A DNA stretch of 64,000 nt from JAAXHF01 sp963665955 (GTDB lineage Bacteria > Desulfobacterota > Binatia > Bin18): the NCBI GenBank assembly GCA_965231765.1, contig OZ246887.1:1798001-1862000 (forward strand), given 5' to 3'. Below, in pieces: positions 15,429-24,146 of this stretch (its first letter is position 1; each line of letters opens with the position of its first letter). Under the pieces are notes generated by a model. It saw nothing but the letters and a program-made list of their open reading frames with translations, did no database searches and was not told the origin of the DNA. The position numbers and the translations under genes were made by a program.

Positions 15429-17507
15429 GTGAGTAGAATAAACGGACACTGGCAATCCGCCCGCACTGCGCATCTCAAGCTGTCGCCCATCAAAGAGATG
15501 GAACTCGCCGCCAGTCGCATTCCGGGCGCGATTTCGCTTGCCCAGGGAATTCCCAGCTTTGACACCCCAGAGCCGATAAAAGAATTTGTACAGCAAAAAA
15601 TTGCTGAAGGAGCATGTGCGAGATACTCGCTGGCACCAGGTCTACCCCAGCTGCGGGAACTGATTGCCGAGTCGTTGCTACACGAAGGCATGCACTATGA
15701 CCCGGACACGGAAATCATTGTTTCGTGTGGCTCGATTGAAGCTATTGCAGCCAGTCTCCTTGCCCTGACCGAGCCGGGCGATGAAGTTATCCTGCCCTCC
15801 CCCAGCTACGCTTCCTACCAGGAAGTGGTTCGCCTGGCGGGCTGCACGCCACGCTTTGCCGCTCTGCACGAAGAAAATAATTTTGCGTTTGACCTCGATG
15901 CTTTTGAAGCATGCATGTCAGTCCGGACGCGTCTGATTCTGTACTGCAACCCGAATAATCCAACCGGCACGGTATTTTCTCAGCAGGAAACTCAAGCCCT
16001 GGTCAGCCTGGCACAGCGGCATAATGTGTTTCTGCTGATTGATGAAGCCTATAAAGACTTTGTGTACACCCAAGAGCCGTACTTTAGCCCGGCTCAGCTG
16101 TCAGCCGTGCGTGATCGAGTGATTCGGGTTTTCACCTTCTCAAAGGCATATGGCATGACCGGCTGGCGAGTCGGCTATGTGCACACCGACGCCCGCTATG
16201 CCCGCGAAATTCTGAAAGTTCATGATGCCCTAGTCACCTGCGCTCCAGTTGTGTCCCAATATGCGGCGATTGCCGCCCTCGAATATGGTGGCGCCCATAT
16301 TGCCCAGTTCCGCCAGGCATTCAAGGCCCGCCGGGACATAACCCTGGAGCACCTGGATAATCTGTCTCATATTTTTGATTATCAAAAGCCAGAAGGCTCG
16401 TACTTTGTGTTTCCACGGGTGAAAGACACCGTCCGCTGGGCGCGCGACTCACGTCGTTTAGCCCACGATGTGCTTGAACAGGCCAAAGTCGCGCTAGTAC
16501 CAGGTGTCGCTTTTGGTCCGAGTGGGGAAGCCCATGTCCGCATCAACTGCGGCCGTGAGCCGGCTGATATCGATATGGCCTTTGAACGCCTGAGCGCTTA
16601 TTTTCAGCGGGGCACTGCTGCCCATTCCTCCCCAGCAACCACACCGACTCGACCACACACAGCCGAATCTGCAGCGCAGATGTTGGAGCCACCTCCTGCC
16701 TCTCAATACAGCCCCGACCTCTCTCTTCTTTCTCGTCAGCGGCTGCGTCGTTTAGCTATCCCGTACTTGCAGACTCTTGCTCGGATTTTTGTCCACCGCA
16801 AAAAACCCTTGGTGATCGCTATTACTGGCAGTCGAGGGAAAACAGTGATGAAGCGCATTCTGGGCGAGTTGCTCGCCAGCCGCTACCGAGTCCAGACTAA
16901 TCCACGCTCGTACAACACCGAAATTGGGCTTCCGCTGGCGGTACTCAATGTCGAGATTGAGCCTCGGTCGATTGTCTCCATCCTGCAAACCCTGGCCCGA
17001 GCGACTTGGACGGCCTTGTTCTCCTCCCAACCGCTCGAGGTCTTGGTGCTGGAGTTTGGCATTCGACAGCGTGGCGACATGCGTAAACTTTTGCGCACGG
17101 TCCAGCCAGATATTGCCATTGTCAGTACCCTGACCCCGAGCTATAGCACCGATGTCGATCTGCTCTATATTCTCCAGGCTGAAATCCAGACACTGTGCGA
17201 CAGCGTGGGCCCCGCATGCCATTTCCTGGTTGACGGAGACGATCCACTCCTCGGAAAAATCGTCACGACCCTAGCAACTCCGCCGCTTCTCTGGCGTCGT
17301 GCAGATTGGTCAGCCGATACCTCGAATGGCCACGGTCTCCTCCTGCAGAGTAATGGGCACGCCTACTCAGTCACTCGTGAACTGGTCGGTGAAAGCGAAC
17401 GCATGTCTGTTCAAGCAGCCGTCCTCCTGGCCGAACGCTGGACCGAACTGAGCCAGGCTGATATTCGCCGGTTCTTAGTACCCGAGGAGAACAGGTCTGC
17501 TTCTTGA
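15429..17507 (+). CDS. Class I/II PLP aminotransferase fused to a MurF-like Mur ligase central domain
   Basis: A 692-residue frame. I prefer GTG 15429 with AAGGAG at 15412-15417; the frame also opens at GTG 15390. Residues about 10-395 are a fold-type I aminotransferase: ISLAQGIPSFDTPEPI, CNPNNPTGTVF, LIDEAYKDF, the PLP lysine FSKAYGMTGWRVGY (Lys239), and the substrate Arg in VRINCGREP. After a Pro/Thr-rich linker, residues about 440-690 are a Mur ligase central domain: ITGSRGKT (P-loop, residues 466-472 region), NPRSYNTEIGLPLAVL, LVLEFGIRQRGDMRKL, IAIVSTLTPSYS. The N-terminal and C-terminal Mur domains are absent. This could make an amino acid and activate or attach it, but catalysis without the C-terminal domain is doubtful. 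No close named family comes to mind. Confidence 0.88.
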   Translation: MSRINGHWQSARTAHLKLSPIKEMELAASRIPGAISLAQGIPSFDTPEPIKEFVQQKIAEGACARYSLAPGLPQLRELIAESLLHEGMHYDPDTEIIVSCGSIEAIAASLLALTEPGDEVILPSPSYASYQEVVRLAGCTPRFAALHEENNFAFDLDAFEACMSVRTRLILYCNPNNPTGTVFSQQETQALVSLAQRHNVFLLIDEAYKDFVYTQEPYFSPAQLSAVRDRVIRVFTFSKAYGMTGWRVGYVHTDARYAREILKVHDALVTCAPVVSQYAAIAALEYGGAHIAQFRQAFKARRDITLEHLDNLSHIFDYQKPEGSYFVFPRVKDTVRWARDSRRLAHDVLEQAKVALVPGVAFGPSGEAHVRINCGREPADIDMAFERLSAYFQRGTAAHSSPATTPTRPHTAESAAQMLEPPPASQYSPDLSLLSRQRLRRLAIPYLQTLARIFVHRKKPLVIAITGSRGKTVMKRILGELLASRYRVQTNPRSYNTEIGLPLAVLNVEIEPRSIVSILQTLARATWTALFSSQPLEVLVLEFGIRQRGDMRKLLRTVQPDIAIVSTLTPSYSTDVDLLYILQAEIQTLCDSVGPACHFLVDGDDPLLGKIVTTLATPPLLWRRADWSADTSNGHGLLLQSNGHAYSVTRELVGESERMSVQAAVLLAERWTELSQADIRRFLVPEENRSAS

Positions 17508-17512
17508 GTCTG

Positions 17513-17536
17513 CTCCCCTCCTTTTTCAAAGGGGAG
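17513..17536 (+). terminator. Stem-loop after aminotransferase-Mur fusion
   Basis: CTCCCCT (17513-17519) pairs with AGGGGAG (17530-17536) around a T-rich loop, six bases after the stop codon. The sequence after the stem is not T-rich, so termination is uncertain. Confidence 0.4.
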
Positions 17537-17691
17537 AGATCATTGTGTAACGGCACTATCAATACTGGCCAGCATTATTCTTTTTCACCACCCTCTTGCA
17601 AAAAAAGGACCTCTTATACTATTCTGAGCAGGAACCTATGGACGACCCCCCATCTAAAAGTACGTACTCGGGGCTGGCTTTCAGGACGTCA

Positions 17692-17708
17692 CCCTCCTCT
17701 GAGGAGGG
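17692..17708. repeat. Palindrome overlapping the ribosome site of the CNNM gene
   Basis: CCCTCC (17692-17697) pairs with GGAGGG (17703-17708). The right arm is also the best Shine-Dalgarno candidate for the gene starting at 17722, so folding could hide it. It belongs to the same CT-rich/GA-rich palindrome type as 11101-11121. Confidence 0.4.
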
Positions 17709-17721
17709 ATAGAGCACGCCG

Positions 17722-19158
17722 ATGGATAGCCCAGTCTTCGGTCTACTGATTACCCTGTTTCTGGTATTCGCGAACGCTTTTTTTGTGGCAGCAGAATTCG
17801 CTCTGGTCAAAGTCCGCGCTTCGCAAATAGAGATCCTGGCCCAAACCGGCAGTAAAACTGCTGAGATGGCTCAGCACTTGATTACCCATCTCGATGCCTA
17901 TTTATCTGCCACCCAGTTAGGTATTACCTTGGCTTCGCTTGGGCTGGGCTGGATTGGAGAGCCGGTTGTGGCGCGGCTCCTCATCAGTGGGATGGCACTC
18001 TTAGGCTTCCAGCCAGACCCCGAACTTGCTCATCGTATTGCTCTGCCGACCGCCTTTCTAGTCTTAACGTTTTTGCATATTGTGTTTGGTGAGCTCGCTC
18101 CTAAATCTCTTGCTATACAGCGCCCAAAACCAACGGCGCTGGCTATTGCTTTTCCGCTGTGGCTGTTCTCCATCCTCTTGTTCCCAGTGATTGCTGCCCT
18201 GAATTGGGTGGCCAATAGGGTCCTGCGCGTGGTCGGCATTGAACCCGCCAGCGAATCGTCCCATTTCCACTCAGGAGAGGAACTACGCTTGCTCCTAGAG
18301 CAAGGACGAGAGGAAGGCACAATCGAAGCGACTGAGCATGAACTGATTGAAAACGTCTTTGAATTTACCGAGACCGTTGCCAAAGAAGTGATGGTTCCAC
18401 GTACGCAGATCGTCGCCCTCGATATTCATGCTCCCCCAAGCGAACTCCTCAAGGTCATGGTCGAGGAAGGCTATACCCGGATGCCCTTGTATGATGGCAC
18501 GCTCGATAATATTTGTGGCATTGCCCACGCGAAAGACCTTTTCCCGCTACTTGAGCACCGTGATATAATCATCTTGCAGGACATTTTGCGGCCAGCCTAT
18601 TTTGTTCCAGAGACAAAATCTATCTCACAGCTGATGCGTGAATTTCAGCGCCGCAAGGTTCAGCTGGCCATTGTTGTTGATGAATTTGGCAGTACTGCCG
18701 GCCTGTTAACCATGGAAGATATTCTGGAAGAGCTGGTCGGGGAAATTCAGGATGAATACGATAATGAATCCTTAGGAGTCGAAAAAATTGGAGAAGCAGC
18801 CTATGTCGTCACTGCTTCGCTCACGATCTCGGATGTCAACGATCGGATAGAAGGCTTTCGCGTGCCTGAGGGCAAGGACTACACCACAATGAGCGGCTTT
18901 CTCAATAAATGCTTTGGCTATATCCCAGAAGCATCCGAGTCATGCGAACGCGACGACCTACGTATGACTGTCCTGGCGATGAATAATCACCACGTTGAGC
19001 AGGTAAAAATAGAGTATCTGGGCACGCCTCAGACGGCACCCAAAAATGGCCACGCACGTCCGTCAGTCCACTCTCCATCTGCGCTCTCTTCTCCGCCGTC
19101 TGCTGCGGCCGAACAGCCTCCAGAGCTACCCCATACAGGGTATGCGCCAGGTTCATGA
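17722..19158 (+). CDS. CNNM/CorC-HlyC-family transporter-associated membrane protein
   Basis: A 478-residue membrane protein. Residues 1 to about 190 are the DUF21/CNNM domain with four hydrophobic segments (the first FGLLITLFLVFANAFFVAAE). These are followed by two CBS domains (VMVPRTQIVALDIH, then DILRPAYFVPETKSISQLM with the typical VDEFGSTAGLLTMEDILEEL) and a CorC_HlyC C-terminal domain (about 345-430). The last 50 residues are Pro/Ser-rich. Homologues (CorC, YfjD, MpfA) are linked to magnesium or cobalt efflux and are regulated by nucleotide binding to CBS. A strand-sharing glutaredoxin-like gene follows 19 bases later. No catalytic function should be read into the historical name hemolysin. 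Confidence 0.92.
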   Translation: MDSPVFGLLITLFLVFANAFFVAAEFALVKVRASQIEILAQTGSKTAEMAQHLITHLDAYLSATQLGITLASLGLGWIGEPVVARLLISGMALLGFQPDPELAHRIALPTAFLVLTFLHIVFGELAPKSLAIQRPKPTALAIAFPLWLFSILLFPVIAALNWVANRVLRVVGIEPASESSHFHSGEELRLLLEQGREEGTIEATEHELIENVFEFTETVAKEVMVPRTQIVALDIHAPPSELLKVMVEEGYTRMPLYDGTLDNICGIAHAKDLFPLLEHRDIIILQDILRPAYFVPETKSISQLMREFQRRKVQLAIVVDEFGSTAGLLTMEDILEELVGEIQDEYDNESLGVEKIGEAAYVVTASLTISDVNDRIEGFRVPEGKDYTTMSGFLNKCFGYIPEASESCERDDLRMTVLAMNNHHVEQVKIEYLGTPQTAPKNGHARPSVHSPSALSSPPSAAAEQPPELPHTGYAPGS

Positions 19159-19177
19159 GGCTCGCAAGATTCGTACA

Positions 19178-19450
19178 ATGCTGACCGTTACCCTCTATTC
19201 CCGGCCAGGCTGTTGCCTGTGCGAAGAAATGGAAGCGATCGTGCGAGCAGTGCAAAAAGACAGGCGCAATGAAATCCCGGAAACCCCGTTTCAAATCGAG
19301 AAGGTTGACATTTCAACCGATCCCGAGCTGAACAGCCGCTTCAGTCTGGCAATCCCCGTGTTATATATCAACGGGCAGTTTGCTTTTATGTATGAACTCC
19401 GCGCGGATGAACTCCGTCAGCGTCTGGCCCACGCGCAAAAAGACGCATGA
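19178..19450 (+). CDS. Glutaredoxin-like (DUF836-type) thiol-disulfide protein
   Basis: A 90-residue thioredoxin-fold protein starting at ATG 19178; the frame is open upstream but that part overlaps the CNNM gene. It shows the beta-alpha start VTLYSRPGCCLCEEMEAI with a CxxC-type active site (CCLC), the DISTDPEL strand-turn, and the cis-Pro loop IPVLYINGQF. DUF836 proteins are small glutaredoxin-like redox proteins of unknown partner. No convincing ribosome site is visible, so it may be translationally coupled to the gene ending 19 bases before. Confidence 0.85.
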   Translation: MLTVTLYSRPGCCLCEEMEAIVRAVQKDRRNEIPETPFQIEKVDISTDPELNSRFSLAIPVLYINGQFAFMYELRADELRQRLAHAQKDA

Positions 19451-19819
19451 AAGAGATGCATCCACGGCACAGGTACAAACAACGCACAAGACCCAAAAAC
19501 CATAAAAAACTGAGAGCCCCATTAGAGGCTGCTAGAGCTGGTTCTACCGCCAGCTGTTGCGGGGCGCCGTCGGGAGTGGAGTCAATGACGGGGGATCCTG
19601 AGCAGGCACAAAACACCTATCGACCAAAGAGCAGAAATCTGTCTGGATGTATCTTTATAGAGTTTTCGTGAGCGCACTATAACAAAGGAATCCTCTGTTC
19701 AGCGGAATAGGGAGCGAAAACCCTCATCAATCTTCATCCTTCCTTCATCCTTCCTCACCCCTCGTTCATACCTTGCCCTTGCTTGTCCTCTTGTCACATC
19801 AGGTATAGCATTCCGGGCT
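19451..19819. other. 369-base gap without a supported gene
   Basis: This gap holds one short plus-strand frame (19447-19671) with no family likeness and Arg/Lys/Ser-biased composition, which I do not accept. There is also a perfect tandem of the 11-mer TTCATCCTTCC (19733-19743 and 19744-19754). I see no clear terminator. The promoter of the Smr gene should lie at the right end. Confidence 0.5.
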
Positions 19820-20524
19820 ATGGAACGTTTCAATTCTCCCTTTCGCCAGCTCCGAAAGCAAGCACTGAAACGAATGAAGAAGCAGGCACGACAGCATGCC
19901 AAGCCAAAATCTCCTGCCCTGCGCGAGCCACCGAAAAAGGCTGATGACGCGGAGCTCTTTCAGCGTGAAATGAGTGATGTCACTCCGCTCAAAAAAGACG
20001 ATAGTATACGGGTCAGGAGCCCGCCCCTGCCGATTATCCGACGGACTGCGATCGATTCGGAAAACGAAGCCATTGCCGAGCTCTACGACTTGGTCGCCGG
20101 GCGTTCAGACTTTGATATCACGGACACCGACGAATATGTGGAAGGTTGTGTCATGGGGCTTGATACGCGGCTGGTCCATAAGCTGCGCCAGGGAAATTTT
20201 TCGCGACAGGCGTCTCTTGATCTGCATGGCATGATCGCTGAGGAAGCCCATGTCGAAGTGGAGCAATTTGTGATGGACGCGTTGCGAACCGGATTGCGCT
20301 GTATTCTGATCGTTCACGGCCGGGGCCGGAACTCTCCCGGACAAGTCCCAGTGTTAAAAGACCGGCTGAAGGGCTGGCTGACGCGGGGCAAACTTGCTCG
20401 GGTGGTGCTCGCGTTTTCGACGGCCCGACCGTATGATGGTGGGGTAGGAGCACTGTATGTCCTCTTACGGAACGAGCATGCCGCGAAACGGCCGCTGATC
20501 GTCTTAGAAGGCGCCAAGCGCTAA
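19820..20524 (+). CDS. Smr/MutS2-domain protein
   Basis: A 234-residue protein. The N-terminal 55 residues are very basic (FRQLRKQALKRMKKQARQHAK), likely nucleic-acid binding or disordered. The C-terminal Smr domain is clear: LDLHGMIAEEAHVEVEQF, the conserved IVHGRGRNSPG loop, and ARPYDGGVGALYVLL. Smr domains nick or bind branched DNA or RNA; stand-alone Smr proteins of this size are widespread in proteobacteria and their role is poorly defined. No strong ribosome site is seen before ATG 19820. A beta-propeller gene follows after 50 bases. Confidence 0.92.
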   Translation: MERFNSPFRQLRKQALKRMKKQARQHAKPKSPALREPPKKADDAELFQREMSDVTPLKKDDSIRVRSPPLPIIRRTAIDSENEAIAELYDLVAGRSDFDITDTDEYVEGCVMGLDTRLVHKLRQGNFSRQASLDLHGMIAEEAHVEVEQFVMDALRTGLRCILIVHGRGRNSPGQVPVLKDRLKGWLTRGKLARVVLAFSTARPYDGGVGALYVLLRNEHAAKRPLIVLEGAKR

Positions 20525-20574
20525 GCAGTGTTACCTGTATTGAGGAGAATACATGGAATGGATCTGGAGGATTT

Positions 20575-21840
20575 ATGGCCGCTGTTGAACCGCCTCCGCG
20601 ACCATGCATAGCCTATACCGGAGACAAGGGGAACATCTTCGCGGCGACCACTCACAACGGGCAACTCCAGCAACCCGCCCAACTGACTTGGCACTGGGAT
20701 GTTCCCCCACAGGAAGGGGAGACAACGCCCAACCCGCTGACCTATGTCTGGCCAAGCTGGGCACCCGATGGCAGCCAGATTGCCTGCTTTGGCCTGCGAG
20801 GTGCCCCCGGCCCGCATGTCCAGGCCACTGTGTACGCCATAGCGGCCGACGGGATTGAATCGCGGGAGCTGGCCAGTATCTCAGGCGGGATGCCAATCTA
20901 TGGCAACTGGTCCCCCCGGGCCGACGCCTTTGCCGCGCTCATTCAGCGTGGTGAGAGTGCCCTCTCGTTAGAAATCGTCTCGCTTGATCAGCCTGGACAG
21001 ATGACCCCGCTGCTGAGCGGAGCACCCCTATTTTGGTCCTGGTCACCACATGGTGATAAGCTTGCCGTCCATGTCGGAGGCAGACGTCGAGACTCAGCCC
21101 AAGCACGAGTTGTCTTGATCGATACGGTGTCCGGTCAGATTGAACGAACGATCTCAGACCAGCCGGGTCATTTTCGTGTACCGTCTTGGTCGCCCCAAGA
21201 GAATCTCCTTGCCTATGTGGAACAGGAAGAAGACGGCAGTCAGACCTTGCGACTGCTCGACGTCAACAGCGGCAAGACAGGTCCAGTCGCCAGCCTCAAC
21301 GGCTCGGTCGCGGCGCTCTGGTCAGCAGATGGACAGGCTCTGGCCTTTGGCACGACGGCCCGCCCCAGTTCCCTGCTGTTGACATCGATACAGGTATTGG
21401 ATCTGGCAACTGGACAGATTTTGTCACTGCGGGACGAATCCAACCCAGCCGATGAATCGACGACTGGCTTCTTTTGGTCGCCGCGTGGAGATGCACTCTT
21501 CACTCTGAGTGTTGATATCCGACATAGCCATCTGCGCTGGCAACGGATAGAGCGGGCGAGCGGCCAGACAACCGAAATTGTCCGCTTTTTACCCAGCCGC
21601 GAGCAGACCCTGTTCTTTTCCTTCTTTGATCAGTATGCCCTTTCTCATCCCCCTATTGCTCCAGATGGCAGTGCGCTAGCCTTTGCCGGCCATCAGATCG
21701 GCCCCGTCGCCCTCGACACCAGCTCTCCAACCCAGATCTATGTTGCCCAGCTTGATCAGCCGACGGATCAGTCGGGGGCAGCGCATCCTATTGGCGTGGG
21801 GAATTTTGTGTGCTGGGGCACACAGTTGCCTAATACCTAG
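20575..21840 (+). CDS. TolB/WD40-like beta-propeller protein
   Basis: A 421-residue protein with GGAGG at 20566-20570. At least six PD40/TolB-type blades are recognisable by repeats such as WPSWAPDGSQIACFG, GNWSPRADAFAAL, WSWSPHGDKLAVHV, PSWSPQENLLAYV, ALWSADGQALAFG, FFWSPRGDALFTL and PPIAPDGSALAFAG. There is no signal peptide or lipobox, so it is probably cytoplasmic, unlike TolB. It has no catalytic domain. It may be a scaffold or a propeller partner; no pathway is suggested by neighbours (Smr upstream, rpe downstream). Confidence 0.8.
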   Translation: MAAVEPPPRPCIAYTGDKGNIFAATTHNGQLQQPAQLTWHWDVPPQEGETTPNPLTYVWPSWAPDGSQIACFGLRGAPGPHVQATVYAIAADGIESRELASISGGMPIYGNWSPRADAFAALIQRGESALSLEIVSLDQPGQMTPLLSGAPLFWSWSPHGDKLAVHVGGRRRDSAQARVVLIDTVSGQIERTISDQPGHFRVPSWSPQENLLAYVEQEEDGSQTLRLLDVNSGKTGPVASLNGSVAALWSADGQALAFGTTARPSSLLLTSIQVLDLATGQILSLRDESNPADESTTGFFWSPRGDALFTLSVDIRHSHLRWQRIERASGQTTEIVRFLPSREQTLFFSFFDQYALSHPPIAPDGSALAFAGHQIGPVALDTSSPTQIYVAQLDQPTDQSGAAHPIGVGNFVCWGTQLPNT

Positions 21841-21975
21841 TGGAGCATCAAGTATATTTTGATAGACACATTGGAAACCGCGATAGAGCTACGTCCTGTT
21901 TCCCTGTCTTGGAAGAAGCCGGCACGCTAGAGTGCGAGCATTAAGGACTCTATACAGTCGAGTCGAAGAATTCCT

Positions 21976-22644
21976 ATGACCACAATCAAAATCATACCCT
22001 CTATTCTGGCCGCTGATTTTCGCAGCCTCGGTCAACACATTGCCGACGTTGACCAAGCCGGAGCGGATGGCATTCATGTCGACGTTATGGATGGCCGTTT
22101 TGTGCCCAATATTACGATTGGTCCATTGATCGTTGAGGCGGTTCGTCAGAGCACGACTTTACCGCTCGACGTGCATCTGATGATTGTTGAGCCAGAGCGC
22201 TATCTGAACGACTTTGCCCAGGCCGGAGCCGATATCATTTCCGTCCATCAAGAGGCCTGCCCACACCTCTATCGGACGATTCAACAGATCAAACAGCTCA
22301 ACAAACAAGCCGGAGTCGTCCTCAACCCTAGCACCCCACTCTCAACGCTTGAAGAAATCCTTGACGAAGTCGATCTGATTCTTCTGATGAGTGTGAACCC
22401 TGGCTTTGGCGGACAGAGTTTTATTGAGACGAGTATCAGTAAAGTCCAGCGTCTACGCAGCATGCTAAACGAGCGCGGCTCGCAAGCAACGCTAGAAATT
22501 GATGGTGGAATCGACGCCCACACTGCGCCCCAAGTGGTCGCTGCTGGGGCAACCATGTTGGTCGCCGGCTCGGCTGTGTTTCGGGCTCCAGGTGGAGCAG
22601 CGGAGGGGATGAGGAAACTGCGGGAAAGTATCCGTGAGGACTGA
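21976..22644 (+). CDS. rpe: Ribulose-phosphate 3-epimerase
   Basis: A 222-residue TIM-barrel enzyme of normal length that interconverts ribulose-5-phosphate and xylulose-5-phosphate. The family signatures are intact: IIPSILAADF at the N-terminus, VDVMDGRFVPNITIG (catalytic Asp and metal His region), LDVHLMI, ISVHQEA, MSVNPGFGGQSF, and EIDGGIDAHTAPQVVAAGATMLVAGSAVF. It would act in the pentose phosphate or Calvin cycle. It converges on the S1 gene; the stop overlaps an inverted repeat (22636-22708). Confidence 0.97.
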   Translation: MTTIKIIPSILAADFRSLGQHIADVDQAGADGIHVDVMDGRFVPNITIGPLIVEAVRQSTTLPLDVHLMIVEPERYLNDFAQAGADIISVHQEACPHLYRTIQQIKQLNKQAGVVLNPSTPLSTLEEILDEVDLILLMSVNPGFGGQSFIETSISKVQRLRSMLNERGSQATLEIDGGIDAHTAPQVVAAGATMLVAGSAVFRAPGGAAEGMRKLRESIRED

Positions 22645-22708
22645 GCTACCAGGACTGAGTGGAAAGACAAATTCGAGGCTCAGCCCTCAGCACTCATGAC
22701 TCAGCACT
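22636..22708. repeat. Inverted CTCAG-repeat cluster between rpe and S1 gene
   Basis: GAGGACTGAG (22636-22645) and AGGACTGAG (22651-22659) face CTCAGCCCTCAGCACT (22679-22694) and ACTCAGCACT (22699-22708). The array could fold into a bidirectional terminator for the convergent genes. The same CTCAGTCCTC unit recurs elsewhere in the window. Confidence 0.5.
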
Positions 22709-24146
22709 ACTTCTTCATTTTCTTCTGCAATAGATCACCCAGCGTCGTGCCAAAGCTACTGCTGGTCTTGCCAGGATCACTCATATACGCTTGGGCTTCG
22801 GCGCGCTCTTCCTGGGCCTCGGCTTTGGAGCGCGACAGCCGGATACGTCGGCCGTTCTCTTCAATTGCTAAGACGGCGACTTTCACTTCTGTTTCTGGCC
22901 CAAAGTTCTTGTTGTGATCAGTGCCACGTGGCGTTCCCATCTCGGCATTCGGAATGAGACCGGTTTGGCCAGGGCCAAGACGGACAAAGACGCCAAACGA
23001 TTCGACCCGGTCCACTTGTCCGGTCAGGACAGAGCCGACTTCGAGGACGGCTTCTTCTACTTGTTCTCCTGGGCTCACCCCTTCGGGGGCTAAGGCGAGG
23101 GAAATACGGCGTTTCTTTGCGTCAATGCTGAGAACCATGACAGTGATTTCGGCCTGGGTAGCGACCGATTCTTTGAGTGCGCCTTGCTGACTACGCGGAA
23201 TCTCACTCACATGCAGCAGGCCATCTACTCCAGGTAAAAGCTCGACAAATGCCCCAAAATCGGCCATGCGGACAATCCGACCTTGGACGATTTGGCGCTC
23301 TTTGAGCTGATCGACAACAGTTTCCCACGGGTCTCCTTCAAGCGCTTTCATGCTGAGCGAAATCTTGCCCGTTTGTTCACCGACCTTGAGGACTTTGACC
23401 TGGACTGCCTGGTCAACACTGAAGCGGTCAGCCGGTTTGGCCACCCGAGAATGGGATAACTCAGACACATGGACGAGGCCCTGAATGCCGCCGCCTAGAT
23501 CCACAAACGCGCCAAAAGCGGTCAGCGAGGAGATCGTTCCCGACAGCACGGCATCTGGAACGATATGTTTCCGAATTTCTTCCGCTTCTTTGGCCACTGC
23601 TTCCTCTAAGAGTTGACGCCGCGAGACGACAATATTGCGTCCATCTTCCGTATAGCGTGTCACTCGGAATTCTAAGACCTGCTTGAGAAAAGCTTCTGAT
23701 GATTCTACCCGACGCAGGTCCATCTGAGAAAAGGGACAAAAGGCACGCATCCCCCCGATCGTGACTTCATACCCGCCTTTAATAACCGCAGACACCTCGC
23801 CCTCAACAGGCAAGCCATGGGCAAATGCGGCTTCCATTTGTTGGCGTGCTTGCGTGCCTTTTAAAAGCTTACGAGAAAGACGGATTTCGCCCTCAGTAGA
23901 TAAAATCGTTGCTTCGACCTCATCCCCGATTTCCACCTGGAGGGTGCCTTCTTCATCCTCAAGCTCCGCCCGAGCAATAATCCCTTCGCCTTTGCCACGC
24001 ACATCGATGAAGACGCTGTCTTCTCCAATTTGGATCACGCTGCCTTTGACAATCTGGCCGTTTTGCAAGGCCGGTTGGGTCTCTTCTTGGGCCAGCAGCG
24101 TCGCAAAGTCTTCTTCTGAGCTTGTCTTTATCTGCTCTTCACTCAT
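22707..24146 (-). CDS. rpsA: 30S ribosomal protein S1-type protein, five S1 domains
   Basis: A 479-residue protein. ATG 24146 has AAAGGA upstream and overlaps the glnE stop (ATGAGTGA), so translation is likely coupled. Five S1 OB-fold repeats can be picked out: GQIVKGSVIQIGEDSVFIDV, GLPVEGEVSAVIKGGYEVTI, VLSGTISSLTAFGAFVDLGG, IVQGRIVRMADFGAFVELLP and VLTGQVDRVESFGVFVRLGP. E. coli S1 has six and 557 residues, so this is a shorter form. The C-terminus is basic (LLQKKMKK). It would bind mRNA on the small ribosomal subunit; a paralogous RNA-binding S1 protein cannot be excluded. Confidence 0.88.
   Translation of the reverse strand: MSEEQIKTSSEEDFATLLAQEETQPALQNGQIVKGSVIQIGEDSVFIDVRGKGEGIIARAELEDEEGTLQVEIGDEVEATILSTEGEIRLSRKLLKGTQARQQMEAAFAHGLPVEGEVSAVIKGGYEVTIGGMRAFCPFSQMDLRRVESSEAFLKQVLEFRVTRYTEDGRNIVVSRRQLLEEAVAKEAEEIRKHIVPDAVLSGTISSLTAFGAFVDLGGGIQGLVHVSELSHSRVAKPADRFSVDQAVQVKVLKVGEQTGKISLSMKALEGDPWETVVDQLKERQIVQGRIVRMADFGAFVELLPGVDGLLHVSEIPRSQQGALKESVATQAEITVMVLSIDAKKRRISLALAPEGVSPGEQVEEAVLEVGSVLTGQVDRVESFGVFVRLGPGQTGLIPNAEMGTPRGTDHNKNFGPETEVKVAVLAIEENGRRIRLSRSKAEAQEERAEAQAYMSDPGKTSSSFGTTLGDLLQKKMKK

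Noticed and set aside
19447..19671. Short plus-strand frame overlapping the stop of the glutaredoxin-like gene
   Set aside because: The ATGA overlap suggested coupling, but the product is basic, without hydrophobic core or known pattern, and has no good ribosome site.
19733..19754. Tandem TTCATCCTTCC, considered as CRISPR or satellite seed
   Set aside because: There are only two units without spacers; it is a simple tandem duplication.
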